Of a DNA stretch of 64,000 nucleotides, positions 46,495 through 58,582 are shown one piece after another. This DNA is from Asterella californica. Lineage: Eukaryota; Streptophyta; Marchantiopsida; Marchantiales; Aytoniaceae. The first letter of the stretch is position 1. Every line of letters begins with the position of its first letter. Where the stretch lies: NCBI GenBank assembly GCA_036924285.1, contig JAYKYS010000010.1, positions 16,839,001 to 16,903,000 on the forward strand, in the 5' to 3' direction. The notes below the pieces were generated by a model. The model was not told the origin of the DNA, made no database searches, and saw only the letters and a list, made by a program, of their open reading frames with translations. Made by a program: the position numbers and the translations under genes.

Positions 46495-48494
46495 TGTCGT
46501 GTCGTGGACCAGCTCCTATCTAAAATTCAGACTTCGATGCTTGTCGTTCCAAAGACGCTCATGAGAAAGACAAGCTAGGCTCTAGCTTACGGGCTTTTGG
46601 CATCACAAAGATGGGTAGAGCTCGTTGTCAGCTTTCCATAGGCACTTTGTCTACTTCGTTTGGACGCCTAGTGGAGAAGTTACAAGACTCGAAAGATGGA
46701 GAAAACAAGCTAGGCCTCAGCTTACGAGCTTTTGACACAACTTCGGATCTTCGCTTTTATCGCATCAGTGGATAGAGCTCCTTGTCAGCTTTCCATATGC
46801 ACTTTGTCTACTTCGTTTGGACGCCTAGTGGAGAAGTTACAAGACTCAAAAGATGGAGAAAACAAGTTAGGCCTTAGCTTACGGGCTTTTGGCACAACTT
46901 CGGATCTTCACTTTCATCACATAGATGGGTAGAGCTCGTTGTCAACTTTCCATGGGCATCTTGTCTACTTCATTTGGACACTTACTGGAGAAGTTAAGCG
47001 ATTCGAAAGAAGAGAAAATCAAACTAGGCCCTAGTTTACTTGCTGACTAGGTATTTGCAACCCCAGGCGTTATATTAAAGATGCAAGGGGCCTGCTTCCT
47101 CATTATTGAAGAGAACTTGTACGTACAGAGATTGACGTAAGGGGGTAGCTTAAGGGGTCAGCTTGTTTCTGCGACTTGTCGATGGACGTTTTGGAGAATT
47201 GAGAAGTCTAATACATGCGCACAAGGTGTCATTGGGTTCAGATCTGTGCAGGCTACGTGTGGGTTAAGACGGTTCTGGAGGAGACGGATCAGAGTGTGTG
47301 TACTGGGAGAAATTGAGACGCAGAGAAGGGATTTTTGAGAGCTTCAGTGACTTGTGAAAGAGAGTTGGACCGTTCGGCCCGTTCTAGAGTCCAAACTTGC
47401 TGTCCTTGGATCCATCGGGATCAGAACAACGAGTTCTTCAGGAAATTGAAGACGATACCAAGTTTCATCGGACGGTTTGAGAGTTCTGAGTAAAATTGAC
47501 TCGCAGGGAAGCGCTTGCGTTAAGTTTTCATCGTCTGCGACCTGAAACTGGATTGTTCTTTGCAATCGGTGAGCCAAGCTCTTCATTCTTGGTGCTTATG
47601 CGATAAGGGAGTCTTCATCTTCGCATAGGAGAAGACAGTACGTGGATTAGATTGTAGGTTTGGGTGAGGTGAGCGAGTTTGAGCCGCAGGGAGTCCATTT
47701 ACGTCAGTTTTTTGCAACTTGCGATCAAATTTCTTGCGTGGTTTTGCAAGGAGAAGTCCAAACGGCTTGTTTGGAGTCTTGTTGGGTTCATGATAACTAG
47801 ATCTACCTGCCAGAGAAGACAGATATCTGATCAAGCGATTCGTTTGAGCGGTGTGTGCAGTTTTAAGTCGTAGGGAGGAGTTTTTGAAGGTTCGGTCACC
47901 TGCGAACAAAAATCGACGATATCTCGACTGTCGAGAGTCGGATCTGAAGGTTTCTTGGGTTAACAGAGTCAGCGGAGGAGGCCTTATCGACATCTGAAGT
48001 CCGTTTGACGAAAGGAGAAAGTTCTCAGATAGGTCTTTTTCGATTTCTTCGCAACGAGTTTTGCTCTTTTGAGTTCGTTAAAGTTCTAGTTGGTTATATA
48101 CAGCCTGTGGTAGCCAGCTTTGGCTAAGAGCTTGTACATGGATGTGGTTTGGACTTGGGTTCCAATCATGTGATACTGGAGCAGCTCTGTTTGTTAGCAA
48201 AGAGAAGTTTCTCTTGCTTTGAGCTACGCTTCGGTGATTTTGGGTCAGGGTTGAGATTCAAGGGTTCGTTTTAGGGGCTTTGAAGCATATTACATACCGC
48301 TCTGGTCTGTTTCTCAATTTTGTGTTCTTAGGAAGAAAGAACGGCAGTGTACATATATTTGGAGTTGGTATATATTGTAGCATTCGTTTTCTTTGGTTGT
48401 TTTTCTCTGTCTTGTCTTTGTTCATCACACAACATCTCCACAGCCAGGAACCTCGCATTTTCCTGGACATCCTTCACGCAATATCCGACACGAT
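46495..48494 (+). repeat. Right LTR, 2,000 bp
   Basis: It begins TGTCGTGTCGTGGACC and ends ATATCCGACACGAT, like the left LTR. It retains the 470-bp segment missing from the left LTR and also carries three tandem units of about 155 bp (46.59-47.05 kb). Identity to the left LTR over aligned parts is high by eye, but substitutions are frequent enough to show that the insertion is not very recent. Confidence 0.9.
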
Positions 48495-51378
48495 AACGGT
48501 AAGAGTCTAGATCACTCACACGTCTTTTCATCGCAAATCTTCACAAAGTCTTCACAATGTGCGGATGACCATGTCGCTCTTAGCATTCCTTTCGAGATTA
48601 TAGGAGTTGTTTATGACAATTTCATCCCTCATCTTCCAAAAAATTCATGAGCCTCATGCGCACCTAGCTCTTCTTGATCTACAATGATCTTCCACACACA
48701 TGCATATCGATAATCAATCTCTTCCAAGATATATTTACATACCCTTTTAATTGTCTTTGTCCGAAGCGCCTTATCCTCAATCTGATCTGAAAGATCTTCT
48801 CGAGCAAGTACAAAGTACATCATCGTCACAACCCAACCAGCATAGTCACCAAGTCTACGATCCACTTGAAGTGGATTATCAACATGTAAGTTGAGTGTAA
48901 TCCGTCTCGATGTCAAATGTTTGAATACATCTGACATGTTAACAAGACTCCTACATCTTTGTACATGTTCTTCCACCAATATCCCTCCTTCAACTTCATA
49001 AAAGTGATCCAAATCTCTCGATATTCAGCCAAAAGACTCATGAAATGCTCTGAAAAACTCCTGTTGATATTCACTCTTAGCGACATCCCACCCTTCTACT
49101 TTGGCCGCTTCCAAAGAAACCCATCATGCAGCATGAAGTTTTAGGCTTTCTTTTGAACTCTCCGAAACCTCTCAACCATCCAACATGATTGCTTGACCTA
49201 GCGTACTAAGGTGCCTCCCAATGTAAGCAATTCATCTCATACAACTCTTCAACAAATAACTCATCTTCACTCCTTGTATGTACAGTCAAATAGAACTTTA
49301 CACCTATGTCGTTATTATCGTCAACCATTTCATCCTTCTTGTCATAACGAGCTCGAGATAACATATCTGTCATCGGATTATCCTTCCCTGTAATGTTTGA
49401 ACTCTGGGTTCAACCAATATATGTGATACATCATAAAATCACAATATGAGGAGTCATACAATTTATGATGATCTTTTATAACGATAAACAATCAATTTCA
49501 ACCACCACCGATGCTCCAATCAAATATTCATTTCTCAGTTTTCATGACTAAAACAATACCTCAGATTTCTTTCTTCACTTGCGGGTAGGCACATTGACGG
49601 ACACTTAACACCTTCGCTCCAAACGTAACTGCAAGTCTGTCTCCATCCTCATCATCTTGTCCTATTGTTCATCCAATTGCAATCGGACTTGTATCTATGA
49701 TAAGAACCACCAGCCTAGCACCCTTTGTAGTCAACCCTTCTCAAAATTAGAGGAGGTGAAAGTAAGGACTTCAGCTTCTGTACTGCTTCGGTATGCTCTT
49801 CCTTCCATCTGAACCTGTGACCCTTGCATGCAACTCATATAATGGATTCGTCACATGCACATAATGAGAAATCCAAATGTGATAGAATACACACGCACCC
49901 AAGAATCTTCTTACTTTTGTCAAGGAGTTACAAACCTCCTTCATCCTCCCAAACGCATCCACTTTGCTTGGGTCTGATTTTTGATCAAACGATCCACACA
50001 AATGACCAATGATTAGAACTTCTCTAATCCCAAGTGAAGTGTTTTGCACCTGACAGCATGAGATGAACTTCCTCAAGTTGACATAAGATCTTCTCACAAT
50101 CTATAATGTGATCAACGACGTATCATTGACATCCGTTCTGATCTTATGCTTCATCCTTTTCATCCTCCCTACATCTTTTGATGAGAATGTCATCCAAGAA
50201 TGACATCGTCTTTTCAAGGATGAAGTCCTTTAGAACTCTATTTATCTCGTTCATCATGTGTGCTATCGAGTTGGTAGCTCTCTGTTGTAAGATACACATC
50301 ATAATAAATCTCAAAGGTGTCCTCATCGTCATGAAGCTTCTGTTCTCCTCTCCTAGTTGAAACTAATCAGATCTTGAATAAAGATCTCTCATTGAGTAAA
50401 TTGTTCTTCATGCAAACGCCTCAGCAAACTCATCCACAATTGGTCTCACCTCAACATTTTTGATTATTACTGCATTTACCGACTGCATGTCTTGGATGAA
50501 TAGCAGTGACTCATTCTTCTTTGGCATCATAAATCATATGCTTGAATACGGTGCAAATGACAGCTCCAAGATCTTCATCCGCATCTTGTCCTTCAACAAC
50601 TCCAGCATTTTAGAAAGTCAATCTATTGTACTGGAATTGGTCTCAAGTTCCACGACACATGTGATATTGTGAAGATAACCATCGAGGTAATAACATATAG
50701 ATCTACACACCCAATCTCATGTGATTCAAAGACAAATGCTTTCCAATATCTTGGAAGCATCTCCTTGAAACACTTCTTCTCTTCTGACAAAAGAGATCCT
50801 TCAGATCCAATCCTTGAATTTATGCGATATCATTGTAGGATCACTCAAACTCTTCTCTCTTGAAACTCGATCTATCTGTTGGTTAGTGTTATCTGATAAG
50901 GGACCAACAATTAACTTTATCTTCTTATCCACTATCTTGTACTTCGTCTCAACTCGAACCTCAGGTGCTCGGAATGATTCAATCACTGACTAGACCTCCC
51001 TTGAATGAATATGCATAACCTTATCCATATCTTCTCACCAATAGACGTGATCTCTCGCAAAGGATTCTCGAATACATCTTCCTCATAAACATAAGAAATC
51101 CATTCATTCACTTCTAGCTCACCCAACTCTCTCAACACTAACTCAACCTCATGCTATTGTGTTTGTTCTTTTCTTCTCAGTTCTTCAACCTTCTTATAAA
51201 CAACGATCTCACATTCTGAAAACTTAACGAACTCCATACAGAAAGCACTTTCTTTTTCAAGCGAGAGTATCTTCTCTTACGTACCACTACCATCTCGCTC
51301 TATAGTGGTACTTAACAAAATACATAGAATTTAGATTTTCATATAGGAGCCGATCCATGACACGATATCGTTGATGCA
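48495..51378 (-). mobile_element. 5' part of the older minus-strand gypsy copy (RT, RNase H, integrase)
   Basis: On the minus strand, in order from 51378: a remnant of about 45 bp of LTR start (CGTGTCATGGATCGGCTCC), then directly the pre-RT linker (VDKKIKLIVGPLSDNTN, 50801-50986), RT (NEINRVLKDFILEKTMSFLD with the FLDD catalytic motif, 50144-50332) and RT thumb (49771-50097). RNase H (FGAKVLSVRQCAYPQVKKEI, near 49560-49630) and integrase (48629-49012) follow. Gag and protease are deleted. Stops and frameshifts are frequent. Integrase coding is cut at 48495 by the younger element and resumes at 40254. Confidence 0.85.
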
Positions 51379-51618
51379 AGTCCTTTGATCAGAGTAGAGT
51401 GTTCATTTGGACTATCAGAGTCAGACTACTACACTGGAGATACCCTAAGCGATAATTCTCTTAGTAGGAGCATTGATGGCTGGAAGCAGGCGTGCTAATC
51501 CGTTCTGCTCGAGAGACATGTAAACTTATTTACAATGTTGATAACGTTCAAATCATCGAGTGGAGTTATCCTAACGATTTCAATCCAGTTCAGGAGGTAC
51601 AAGTCTAGAGTGCGAACT

Positions 51619-51773
51619 TTTACTTATGGTGCACAGCCGCAGGTTTAGGGTAGTTGTAGAGCTCTGTACGGTCCCAAGCCCCTGAGTGAAGGTCCTTTTA
51701 CTTATGGTGCGCAGCCGCAGGCTTAGAGTACTTATAGAGCTCTATGCGGCCTCAGGTCCCTGAGTTAAGGTCC
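51619..51773. repeat. Two tandem copies of a 77-bp unit
   Basis: TTTTACTTATGGTGC.CAGC starts at 51619 and 51696. Both units contain TAGAGCTCT and CCTGAGT.AAGGTCC. Confidence 0.85.
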
Positions 51774-52101
51774 CTCGTTCCTTTTCCTTGGAGACCTTAG
51801 GGCAGCAGTGAATGACTCAAAGAAGAGGATTCGGGCTGAGGGGAGATACAGGCAAACAAACCTCAGCACGAAAATACTGCAACACATCGTCGTTATTGAC
51901 TAATGTTACTGGCTCCTAGACTAGGATACATTATATCCGTCAGTCCTTCACTTAGCTTAGAAACGATGGGGACTGCAAAGTGCAGACGAGAGAGGTCCGC
52001 ATCACCTTTCCCCTACAGCCAATCAGATGGGCTGGGGAAGGGAGAACTCGACTTCTTTTGTGACTAGCAGGTTTGGTGCCAGTTGGTCAGATATCTCCCT
52101 T

Positions 52102-52230
52102 GACGTTGGTTTCTCTTCCGGTTCTCTGGTTCCGGCCTACCTCTCTGCACGGTGAGCTGCGACAGTGACGTTTGGTTTCTCTTCTGGTTCTTGGATGTCC
52201 CGCCTCCCTGGACGGTGAGCTGGCAGCACC
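52102..52230. repeat. Two tandem copies of a unit of about 66 bp
   Basis: GACGTT(T)GGTTTCTCTTC.GGTTCT occurs at about 52102 and 52168. Each copy ends GGACGGTGAGCTG or GCACGGTGAGCTG. Confidence 0.7.
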
Positions 52231-52841
52231 AGCCGATGATCCTGTTCCAGGTGAGATCTGTGTGTTCCGTTTGTGGTGGTTTGAAATAAAGATTTCTTTT
52301 CCTCTCGCTTAAAAGAAATAAAAAGAAACTTTACTTCGGGAAGATGCACTGAAACGCCGATATGAGAAACGCTTTTCGCCAGCTTGTTAAAGTTCTATAA
52401 CTCGTGATCTACTTGAAGACTTCTACTTCATAACTATAAAGATGCAATTCTCCTAAATTTAAATCATGATTGTCTTGTCAGTACTCAATGTAGGTAAGTA
52501 AAAATAGGTATGCAACATTCACTTTCGGCCGGAACAAAGAACGGAGCAAAATCTAAAACGTCCGTTGGACCAGACAGTATAGTGAGGACGGGACCACGTA
52601 GACAGGGAAATCAAAATTTATTATCAATTTCACGTAAAAAAATGTATGATATTAATGATAATTTTATAAATCTTAAATAAGATCTAAATTAAAATATATT
52701 TTTAACATAAATAATAATAACAATATATTTATTAATTAGTTCTGAACAAAAATTGTAGTCATGTAAAGGAAAATACCATCCAAGAGCCATAAGAACGACC
52801 TCTTGTCCTCTCTAAATATATAATTTTTAAAGTAAAGTATA

Positions 52842-52939
52842 ATCTATCCCGTAACCCTTTCGGCGGGTTACGGGATAAATTAAACCTCTTTGCATTATCC
52901 TCTCTTCCTAACTTGGAAGAGGTGATATATTAAAATGCA
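52842..52939. repeat. Multi-hairpin cassette copy 7
   Basis: Hairpin A: ATCTATCCCGTAACCC (52842-52857) with GGGTTACGGGATAAAT (52865-52880), then TTAAAC. Hairpin B: TGCATTATCCTCTCTTCC...GGAAGAGGTGATATATTAAAATGCA (52891-52939). The order is A then B, the same as copies 1 and 4, although the stem core differs (CCCGTAACCC). Confidence 0.7.
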
Positions 52940-55630
52940 AGGAAGTTCTCAAAGCTATAATACAGAGATAATACCATATGCAAGGAAAAAACGGTCCCTT
53001 CTTTTCATGATGACGATGCACTTTTACAGTTGTCATGGAAGTTCATGTATTTTGCCAAGACTACTTTTAAGTTTTGCCAATTATCTACGTATCATGTATA
53101 ATTATACTGCTGTTAGAGTACGGCAGGTACTTTTCTTTATCTTCTGTTGCCTTCGAGGGAAACAGTGGATGTGGAAAAAGGATGTGGCATGCTTGCTTCA
53201 GGGCAATGTGAAACATGCGAGGCATAAGAAGGGTTAGAAAATAGAATGACTGACGTACGTACTACAACAGGCACAGCAAGACAAGAGAGAGAGCGCAAAT
53301 CAAGTCACATTAGGACAAACCTCCCTATTAAAACGGTAGCTGGGGGAAACCATGATTTCTCGAACCAGTCTAGCTGCTGCTGCTGCTGCTGGTTGGCTAA
53401 AGATATGATTAGAGCCAGTAGCTCTACAGATTCTGAACACGTCCTTGGGAAGGAAACCTCGCCTTGGCGGCCTTGCTGCTTGCCATGCAGCACAATCAGC
53501 CCAACAGTCACCACCAGCCCTCAACAATCAGACAGCCAACGACTTTTGTTAACTGTAACTTTGATGGGCTCGCTCATCAGCACCAACACTCCAACAAACG
53601 GGCATATAATGGGGATGGAAGTGAACCTTCAAGTTGCCAAACGCCTACATAGTTCCTTACTACCACAGAGCTCAAATAACTCTGCAGGCTGCACCAATAA
53701 GAAGAAACCTGAACTTTGATGACTCTGGAAGAATCTAGTCTTATATGGTGAAGAATCTGTGGAATAAATTAATACAACTTCATATACAGGTAATGCAAGA
53801 ACGAGAGCACGAACACTGCTAAACAGTGGTAATGCTGGAAAGCGTAATGGAACGAGAACTTCTGCTGTCAGATAGTAGGGCTACGATAATGGTAACCACG
53901 AGATGCGAACCTGGATAACGCCCTTGAATCCTGCGACTGTCAAAGTGCTGTGATTGGTGATCGTGGCATTTCGGAGAGGAAAATTTTGACTTGGCGGGGC
54001 GCATTAATCCCGAGCTGGAGAAAAATGCTTTCGTGGGATAAAGATAAAGATAACGATAAACTATTTGTGCGAGACGATGAGACTTATCAGAGTCAGCAAG
54101 AATCCCATACCATGTTACGATAAATTCATAGTTTAATGACTGGTTTGCATTGACCTCAGATATCAAACACACGCCTGCACTGCAGCTTGAGATACTTCTG
54201 GCGGGTCCTAGCTAGAGGTCCTGATCATGAGCAGGGGTCCGGGTTTGGCCATGGGACGACTACCGTAGCCTTCTCTGGGCTATGCAACGAACGAGAAGAT
54301 CGAGCTGAGGGAGCTAGAGTAGAAGAGCGACTACTGTATCCACAGAGGCTCAAAAGAAGAAGAAGAAGATAGTGCAACGGGGGTGCAACGCGCGCATGCA
54401 TGGGTGCTGGCTGCTATGAACTGGCCACTGTCGTCAGCAATACACCATTGCAAGGGAAATGTGATAGACCATACAGTACTAGTGCACATACAGCGCAAAA
54501 GTTCAATACTGAGATTCCCGCTTGATATCGCTAACATGTAGCTAGCCTGGACTATATATATCACCGGACTTCCGATCCCAACTTCTCTCCCATGGCCGTC
54601 TAGAACCAATCAGTCCTCTTCCATGGCCAAATCCGCCTGCAGATATTTAGTTTTAATATCCTGTCAACTATTGGTCTACAGTAACTGTGACACGTTCAGC
54701 TAGTAGCATTTAGCTCACCTGATAATTCATCCCCGTAGTTCAGTTTCGATTCCTACTGACTCATCATTGTCCAGACTCCAGAGCATGGAAGGAGAGATTC
54801 GTGTAAAGCATACAACACGAGAATAAATCAAGGGTTCAAAAGTTCTTCCTCCAGTCCTTCAACGTCTTCTTCTTCTTAAAGCTCCTTTCGAAGATATTTT
54901 TTGCAAGCAGCCGAAGAGGCAAGATGTAAGCAGAATAAAGCCATTAGGAATAATATCTATACTACCGTAGTTGTCTAGATAATGAAATCACGAGAGTAGA
55001 GGGCATAGTATATAGTTCACCCTTTATTACTTCCTTGCAGACCTGTAGCTCAAAGCCGTTAGGAACTGGAAAGAGTGGGAGTGCTCAGCGGCCCTTTTGG
55101 TGTAGCACGTCTGTGACACTTGCGAGAATTCCGATTATCAGCAGCTGGCGTTCGTGCGGACGTTTGCTTGCTATGGATGGGTAAATGTACACAACTTAAG
55201 CAAGCTTACCAACTTCGATCCCGGTGAAAAAGCGGATCGGAGGAGAAGGTCAAAATTCTGTCATGGGTTACACCAACGAATTCAGTTTCGGACCGGTCAG
55301 AGAGAATGACCCACTGGGTCGCTCACTCGGAGGATCGCTCCAGGAGAAAATTATGGTGGGCGAGTGAAGTCGGCAACTTCAGGCCGAGGAAACTGCGTGA
55401 TGTTTTCGCTTGCTAACGGATTTCGAAGTGAAGGTCGGCTGGATGAGGAAGTCCATGACGAGAGTATATATCAACATAAGCGTTTGGGCAGTAGTTGCTC
55501 CAGAGAGAAGGAGTCAAGGCCCTGGCCATGGGGAACAGTTAACAGCGAATCGATGTTGAGAAAAAAGTCATACCAAAGCGCTCATCACTGGAAGGTAGAA
55601 CCAGACAAAGAACTTGCTACACAGAGAGAG
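52940..55630. other. Intergenic stretch, no gene recognised
   Basis: Open frames of 75-157 codons (53246-53719 plus, 53819-54172 minus, 54331-54609 minus, 55364-55654 plus) overlap on both strands and show no domains. A (CTG)n tract at about 53372-53391 gives runs of Cys or Gln in the frames over it. Confidence 0.45.
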
Positions 55631-55639
55631 AGAGAGAGA

Positions 55640-55735
55640 TTATACTGTCCCTAAACGGTATTGACAAAGAGAGAGAGAGACAGAGAGAGAGGTTATACTG
55701 TCCCTAAACGGTATTGACAGAGAGACAGGTGCTGA
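55640..55735. repeat. Duplicated 27-bp motif within a GA microsatellite
   Basis: TTATACTGTCCCTAAACGGT starts at 55640 and 55693, separated and flanked by (GA)n tracts. Confidence 0.85.
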
Positions 55736-55739
55736 TAAG

Positions 55740-57425
55740 CTACAGCAGGTAAAGTCACAACAGGACGAAGAAGTGCATAAATGCAGGGAGAAATGCATAA
55801 CTGTAGCTCCCTTTGTTCCAAGAGTGTAATTGGGGTTATGATTCTACACCGCAGATGCTCCTCACTCTCTCTATGTACCATAGGCGGACCCACTCGAGAA
55901 ACTGGGACCCGGATGCAGCTCAAAAAGCAGCGTCGCAGGTCGTCCAGGGTGCACATGCAGTACATGTCAATCTGGTCATGGAACTCCTGCAAGGACTACA
56001 CTTTTGCACTAGGGAATGGTGCAAATATAGAGAGGCAGAATTATGGCTACGGAGCTGGATGGACGGACGGACGGAAGGAGGAAGGAAGCAAGCGAGGTCT
56101 TCGTACGAAAGATGTTACGGTTCTTCGGTGGATGCCTTGCCCAGCATTGCCGCCTGCAGCTGGAGAGCCAGAGTAAAAGTTCCCTCGCGGTTCATTCCCC
56201 TTCTGGACTTCCTAGAAATCACCAACTCTCGTGTTTACTTCAAGCTCTGCACAGTAGAGCAAGTTTTACCCGATGACACGTTATGATCTCATCCATCCAT
56301 CAAAGCGCGCACACACACACACACATGCCCTTACCCTGCCCGGGCCATGGAGGGTCTAGCGGCTCTAGCCTGGCCTGGCATGGCGTAGCATCGACTACCT
56401 GGTACTGTAATATAATTTGTTGTTTCTCTTCACATGACTCACTGAGCTACCGGTCGATGTCTCGACGACGAACTGTGTGATGTCGTCAGGATTACGATCG
56501 TGCACAGATTCTGGAGGTAGCTATGCAGTATCCATCACGCTATATGGATTGAACGATTGCTAGATCGATGTTTGGTGATTTAACTGTTTTATATACCGTT
56601 CAGATTGATCATGGTCTCTCGACTATGGTATGATACGCATGTATAACAACTTTACTGTAATTAGTACACACTTGGGATTGTGTACTAATGACGCAAACGG
56701 AGGCAGGGAAAAACAGAAGAGAACAAAAGGCTGTTCCAAAGTACAGTCATGGAGAGGTGATGCATTCGAAGATCCACGAGCTCACATGCGGCTCCAAGTT
56801 CTTTCCATTATAAGAGAAAGCGAGGGCTTGGAAGGGAACTGTGCCTCTGGGGAAATTAAACGAAGTCGTGAAAGTCAAACCCTTATTCGAACATATTGCA
56901 TATAAGTGCAGCCGACCTTCGCGGACCTTTCAGAGAATGCTGAGAGATGGATCCGAACTCCTGAGCATGTCGTCAGCTGAGAGGACAAAAGCCGATGGTC
57001 CAAATTTTCTTTATTTAGAACCTGCAGCTAGCCGTCACAACAAGTGAATTTATGAGGATCCGACGATCGTCATAATTATGAGTCCTTCCGTTGTGTTGCC
57101 GGTGGAGTGGAAGTGGAGTCTAATTCATAACTGACCGTCTCTCTCTGCTCCGGGGGGTTTCCCGGCAAAGTTCGAAAAGTTACCGGTAATTGTTTCACGG
57201 CTGGAGTTAGTTTCTCGGTTATTTTCCGACAGTTTTGGAAATACCGCCGTAAATGCACATTTTCAACCGGCACTCACTACTCTATTTGCGCTCAGGTCTA
57301 GTTGGCCATTCGCAATTATAAGACCTTAGTAATGATGCACACGCCAAACGGGCAGGCGGTGGGGAGAATCGGGCAGGGATCTTGTCTCTAGAGGACTATT
57401 TATTTTATTAGTTGTGGTGACATTG
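55740..57425. other. Intergenic stretch, no gene recognised
   Basis: Three overlapping plus-strand frames (55781-56286) shadow each other without domain content. An (AC)n tract lies at about 56308-56324. Confidence 0.45.
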
Positions 57426-57429
57426 AAGC

Positions 57430-57540
57430 ATTGTAGCGCAGCAGTGAGAGATTGGAAATCGAAGCGTAGAAGTCTGGGGTTCGATCCCACGTCAGACACT
57501 TGTCCCGCGTTGCCTAAGGGTGTTTGTGCAGTCCCTCCCT
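57430..57540 (+). mobile_element. tRNA-like (SINE) sequence
   Basis: TTGTAGCGCAGCAGTGAGAG resembles an A box. GTCTGGGGTTCGATCCCACG contains a good B box and shares GTCTGGGGTTCGA exactly with the element at 20.6 kb. Both are followed by an AGTCCC...CCC segment near their ends. No complete cloverleaf is possible. The 3' end abuts the GGGGTGTCAAAG array. Confidence 0.5.
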
Positions 57541-57542
57541 TC

Positions 57543-57948
57543 GGGGTGTCAAAGTTAGTAACTTTCTCTAAAATTCTGCATTCGCGGGAGTTAGTTACAA
57601 TCAGTGTTTCCTGCGGGCATCTCCAGAGATATCCGCAAGAAAACGTCGCATCAAAATTAGTAATTTTCTCAAAAATTATGCATTAGCGGGAGTTAATTAA
57701 GACTGCGGTCAGTGTTTCCTGCGGGCATCTCCAGAGATATTCGCAGGAAAACGTCGCAGGTGTTTTCTTGGTTCTTCATTCGTTACGTCATTTTTTAGGG
57801 GGTGTCAAAGTTAATAACTTTCTCAAAGATTTTGTAGTCGCAAGAGTTAGTTACGACTGCGGTCAGTGTTTCATACGGGCATCTCCAGAGATATCCGCAA
57901 GAAAACATCGCGGGCGTTTTCTTAACGATTCTTCATTCGTTACGTCCC
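57543..57948. mobile_element. Head-to-tail array of Tourist-like element pieces
   Basis: Three units begin at 57543 (GGGGTGTCAAAGTTAGTAAC), about 57650 (without the terminal GGGGTG) and 57798 (GGGGGTGTCAAAGTTAATAA). All share GGGAGTTA, CAGTGTTTC and GGGCATCTCCAGAGATAT, and the last two share CGTTTTCTT..TTCTTCATTCGTTACGTC. These are left halves of the MITE family at 9.3 and 12.9 kb arranged in tandem. Confidence 0.7.
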
Positions 57949-58327
57949 AAGCGTGTCCCTCCCAAGTTCTCTCCCAAACGTGTCAGACATATTAGTTGAG
58001 GTTTTGTATTTTTTAACTTCTGTATTGTTCGTAAACTGATCATCATATATGATGGTACTTTATATAATAAATACAATGATTCATGTGTTCAAGATCCAAT
58101 CAGAGATTTGAAACGTCACTATTAATTATATTAATACTGCGGAACGTTTATACATTGTTTTGCACACTTTTGTTAGTACGAAACGTTATACAAGACGTTT
58201 CGCACTGTATTTACGTCCAGGTTTGAAACCATGTGATAGATTTAGCTATAACTATATAAATTTACAATATCTCTTCACACCTCAGTTTCAAAATCCGTAA
58301 AACCACTCCTGTAACAAGTTTCATGGT

Positions 58328-58561
58328 GCGGACTGACTGGAAGGGCGATGGCGGGGGCGCTGCCCGCACGCGGAATCCTCGGGAGGAGAATGGCGAGGAG
58401 TACGTAGGGGGCTCGCGGTGCCTGCTATCGGGTTGTAGCACGGACCCGACCACGTTGATTGTAATCGGGGGTTTCCCCTAACCTCGTAATAAATTTTGTC
58501 TCGACCCACCGTGGTCGGTTTAAACAAAAAAAAACAAAAACAAAAAACAAAACAAAAAAAA
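58328..58561 (+). mobile_element. Short retroposon, 234 bp, with 14-bp target duplication
   Basis: ACAAGTTTCATGGT occurs exactly at 58314-58327 and 58562-58575. Between them lies a GC-rich body (GCGGACTGACTGGAAGGGCG...) that ends in an A-rich tail with interspersed C (AAACAAAAAAAAACAAAAAC...). Exact direct repeats plus a tail show insertion of a reverse-transcribed RNA. The body contains GGGTTGTAGCACGGACCC, which is not a clear B box, so the source RNA is unknown. The tail style matches the element at 6.9 kb. Confidence 0.85.
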
Positions 58562-58582
58562 ACAAGTTTCATGGTTTTGCGT

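Larger units (their letters stand above)
40255..48494 (+). mobile_element. Ty3/gypsy LTR retrotransposon, 8.2 kb, non-autonomous
   Basis: Two LTRs (40255-41805 and 46495-48494) flank an internal region with gag, protease, part of RT and integrase. AACGG before the left LTR (40250-40254) repeats after the right LTR (48495-48499) as a 5-bp target duplication. A primer-binding-like TGGTGAACTCGACG starts 4 bp after the left LTR (41810). A polypurine tract (CAGAGGGGGTGG) precedes the right LTR. The central RT and RNase H region is missing and the reading frame is broken many times. It sits in the integrase region of an older copy of the same family in the opposite orientation. Confidence 0.9.

Noticed and set aside
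53246..53719. 157-codon frame with a Cys run
   Set aside because: The Cys run comes from a (CTG)n microsatellite, and the rest has no domain content.
55781..56286. Three overlapping plus-strand frames of 77-157 codons
   Set aside because: Three frames open over the same bases with no domain in any, as expected of stop-poor sequence rather than a gene.
57430..57510. Functional tRNA gene
   Set aside because: A good B box and a plausible A box, but acceptor, D and anticodon stems cannot be drawn. A tRNA-derived retroposon fits better.
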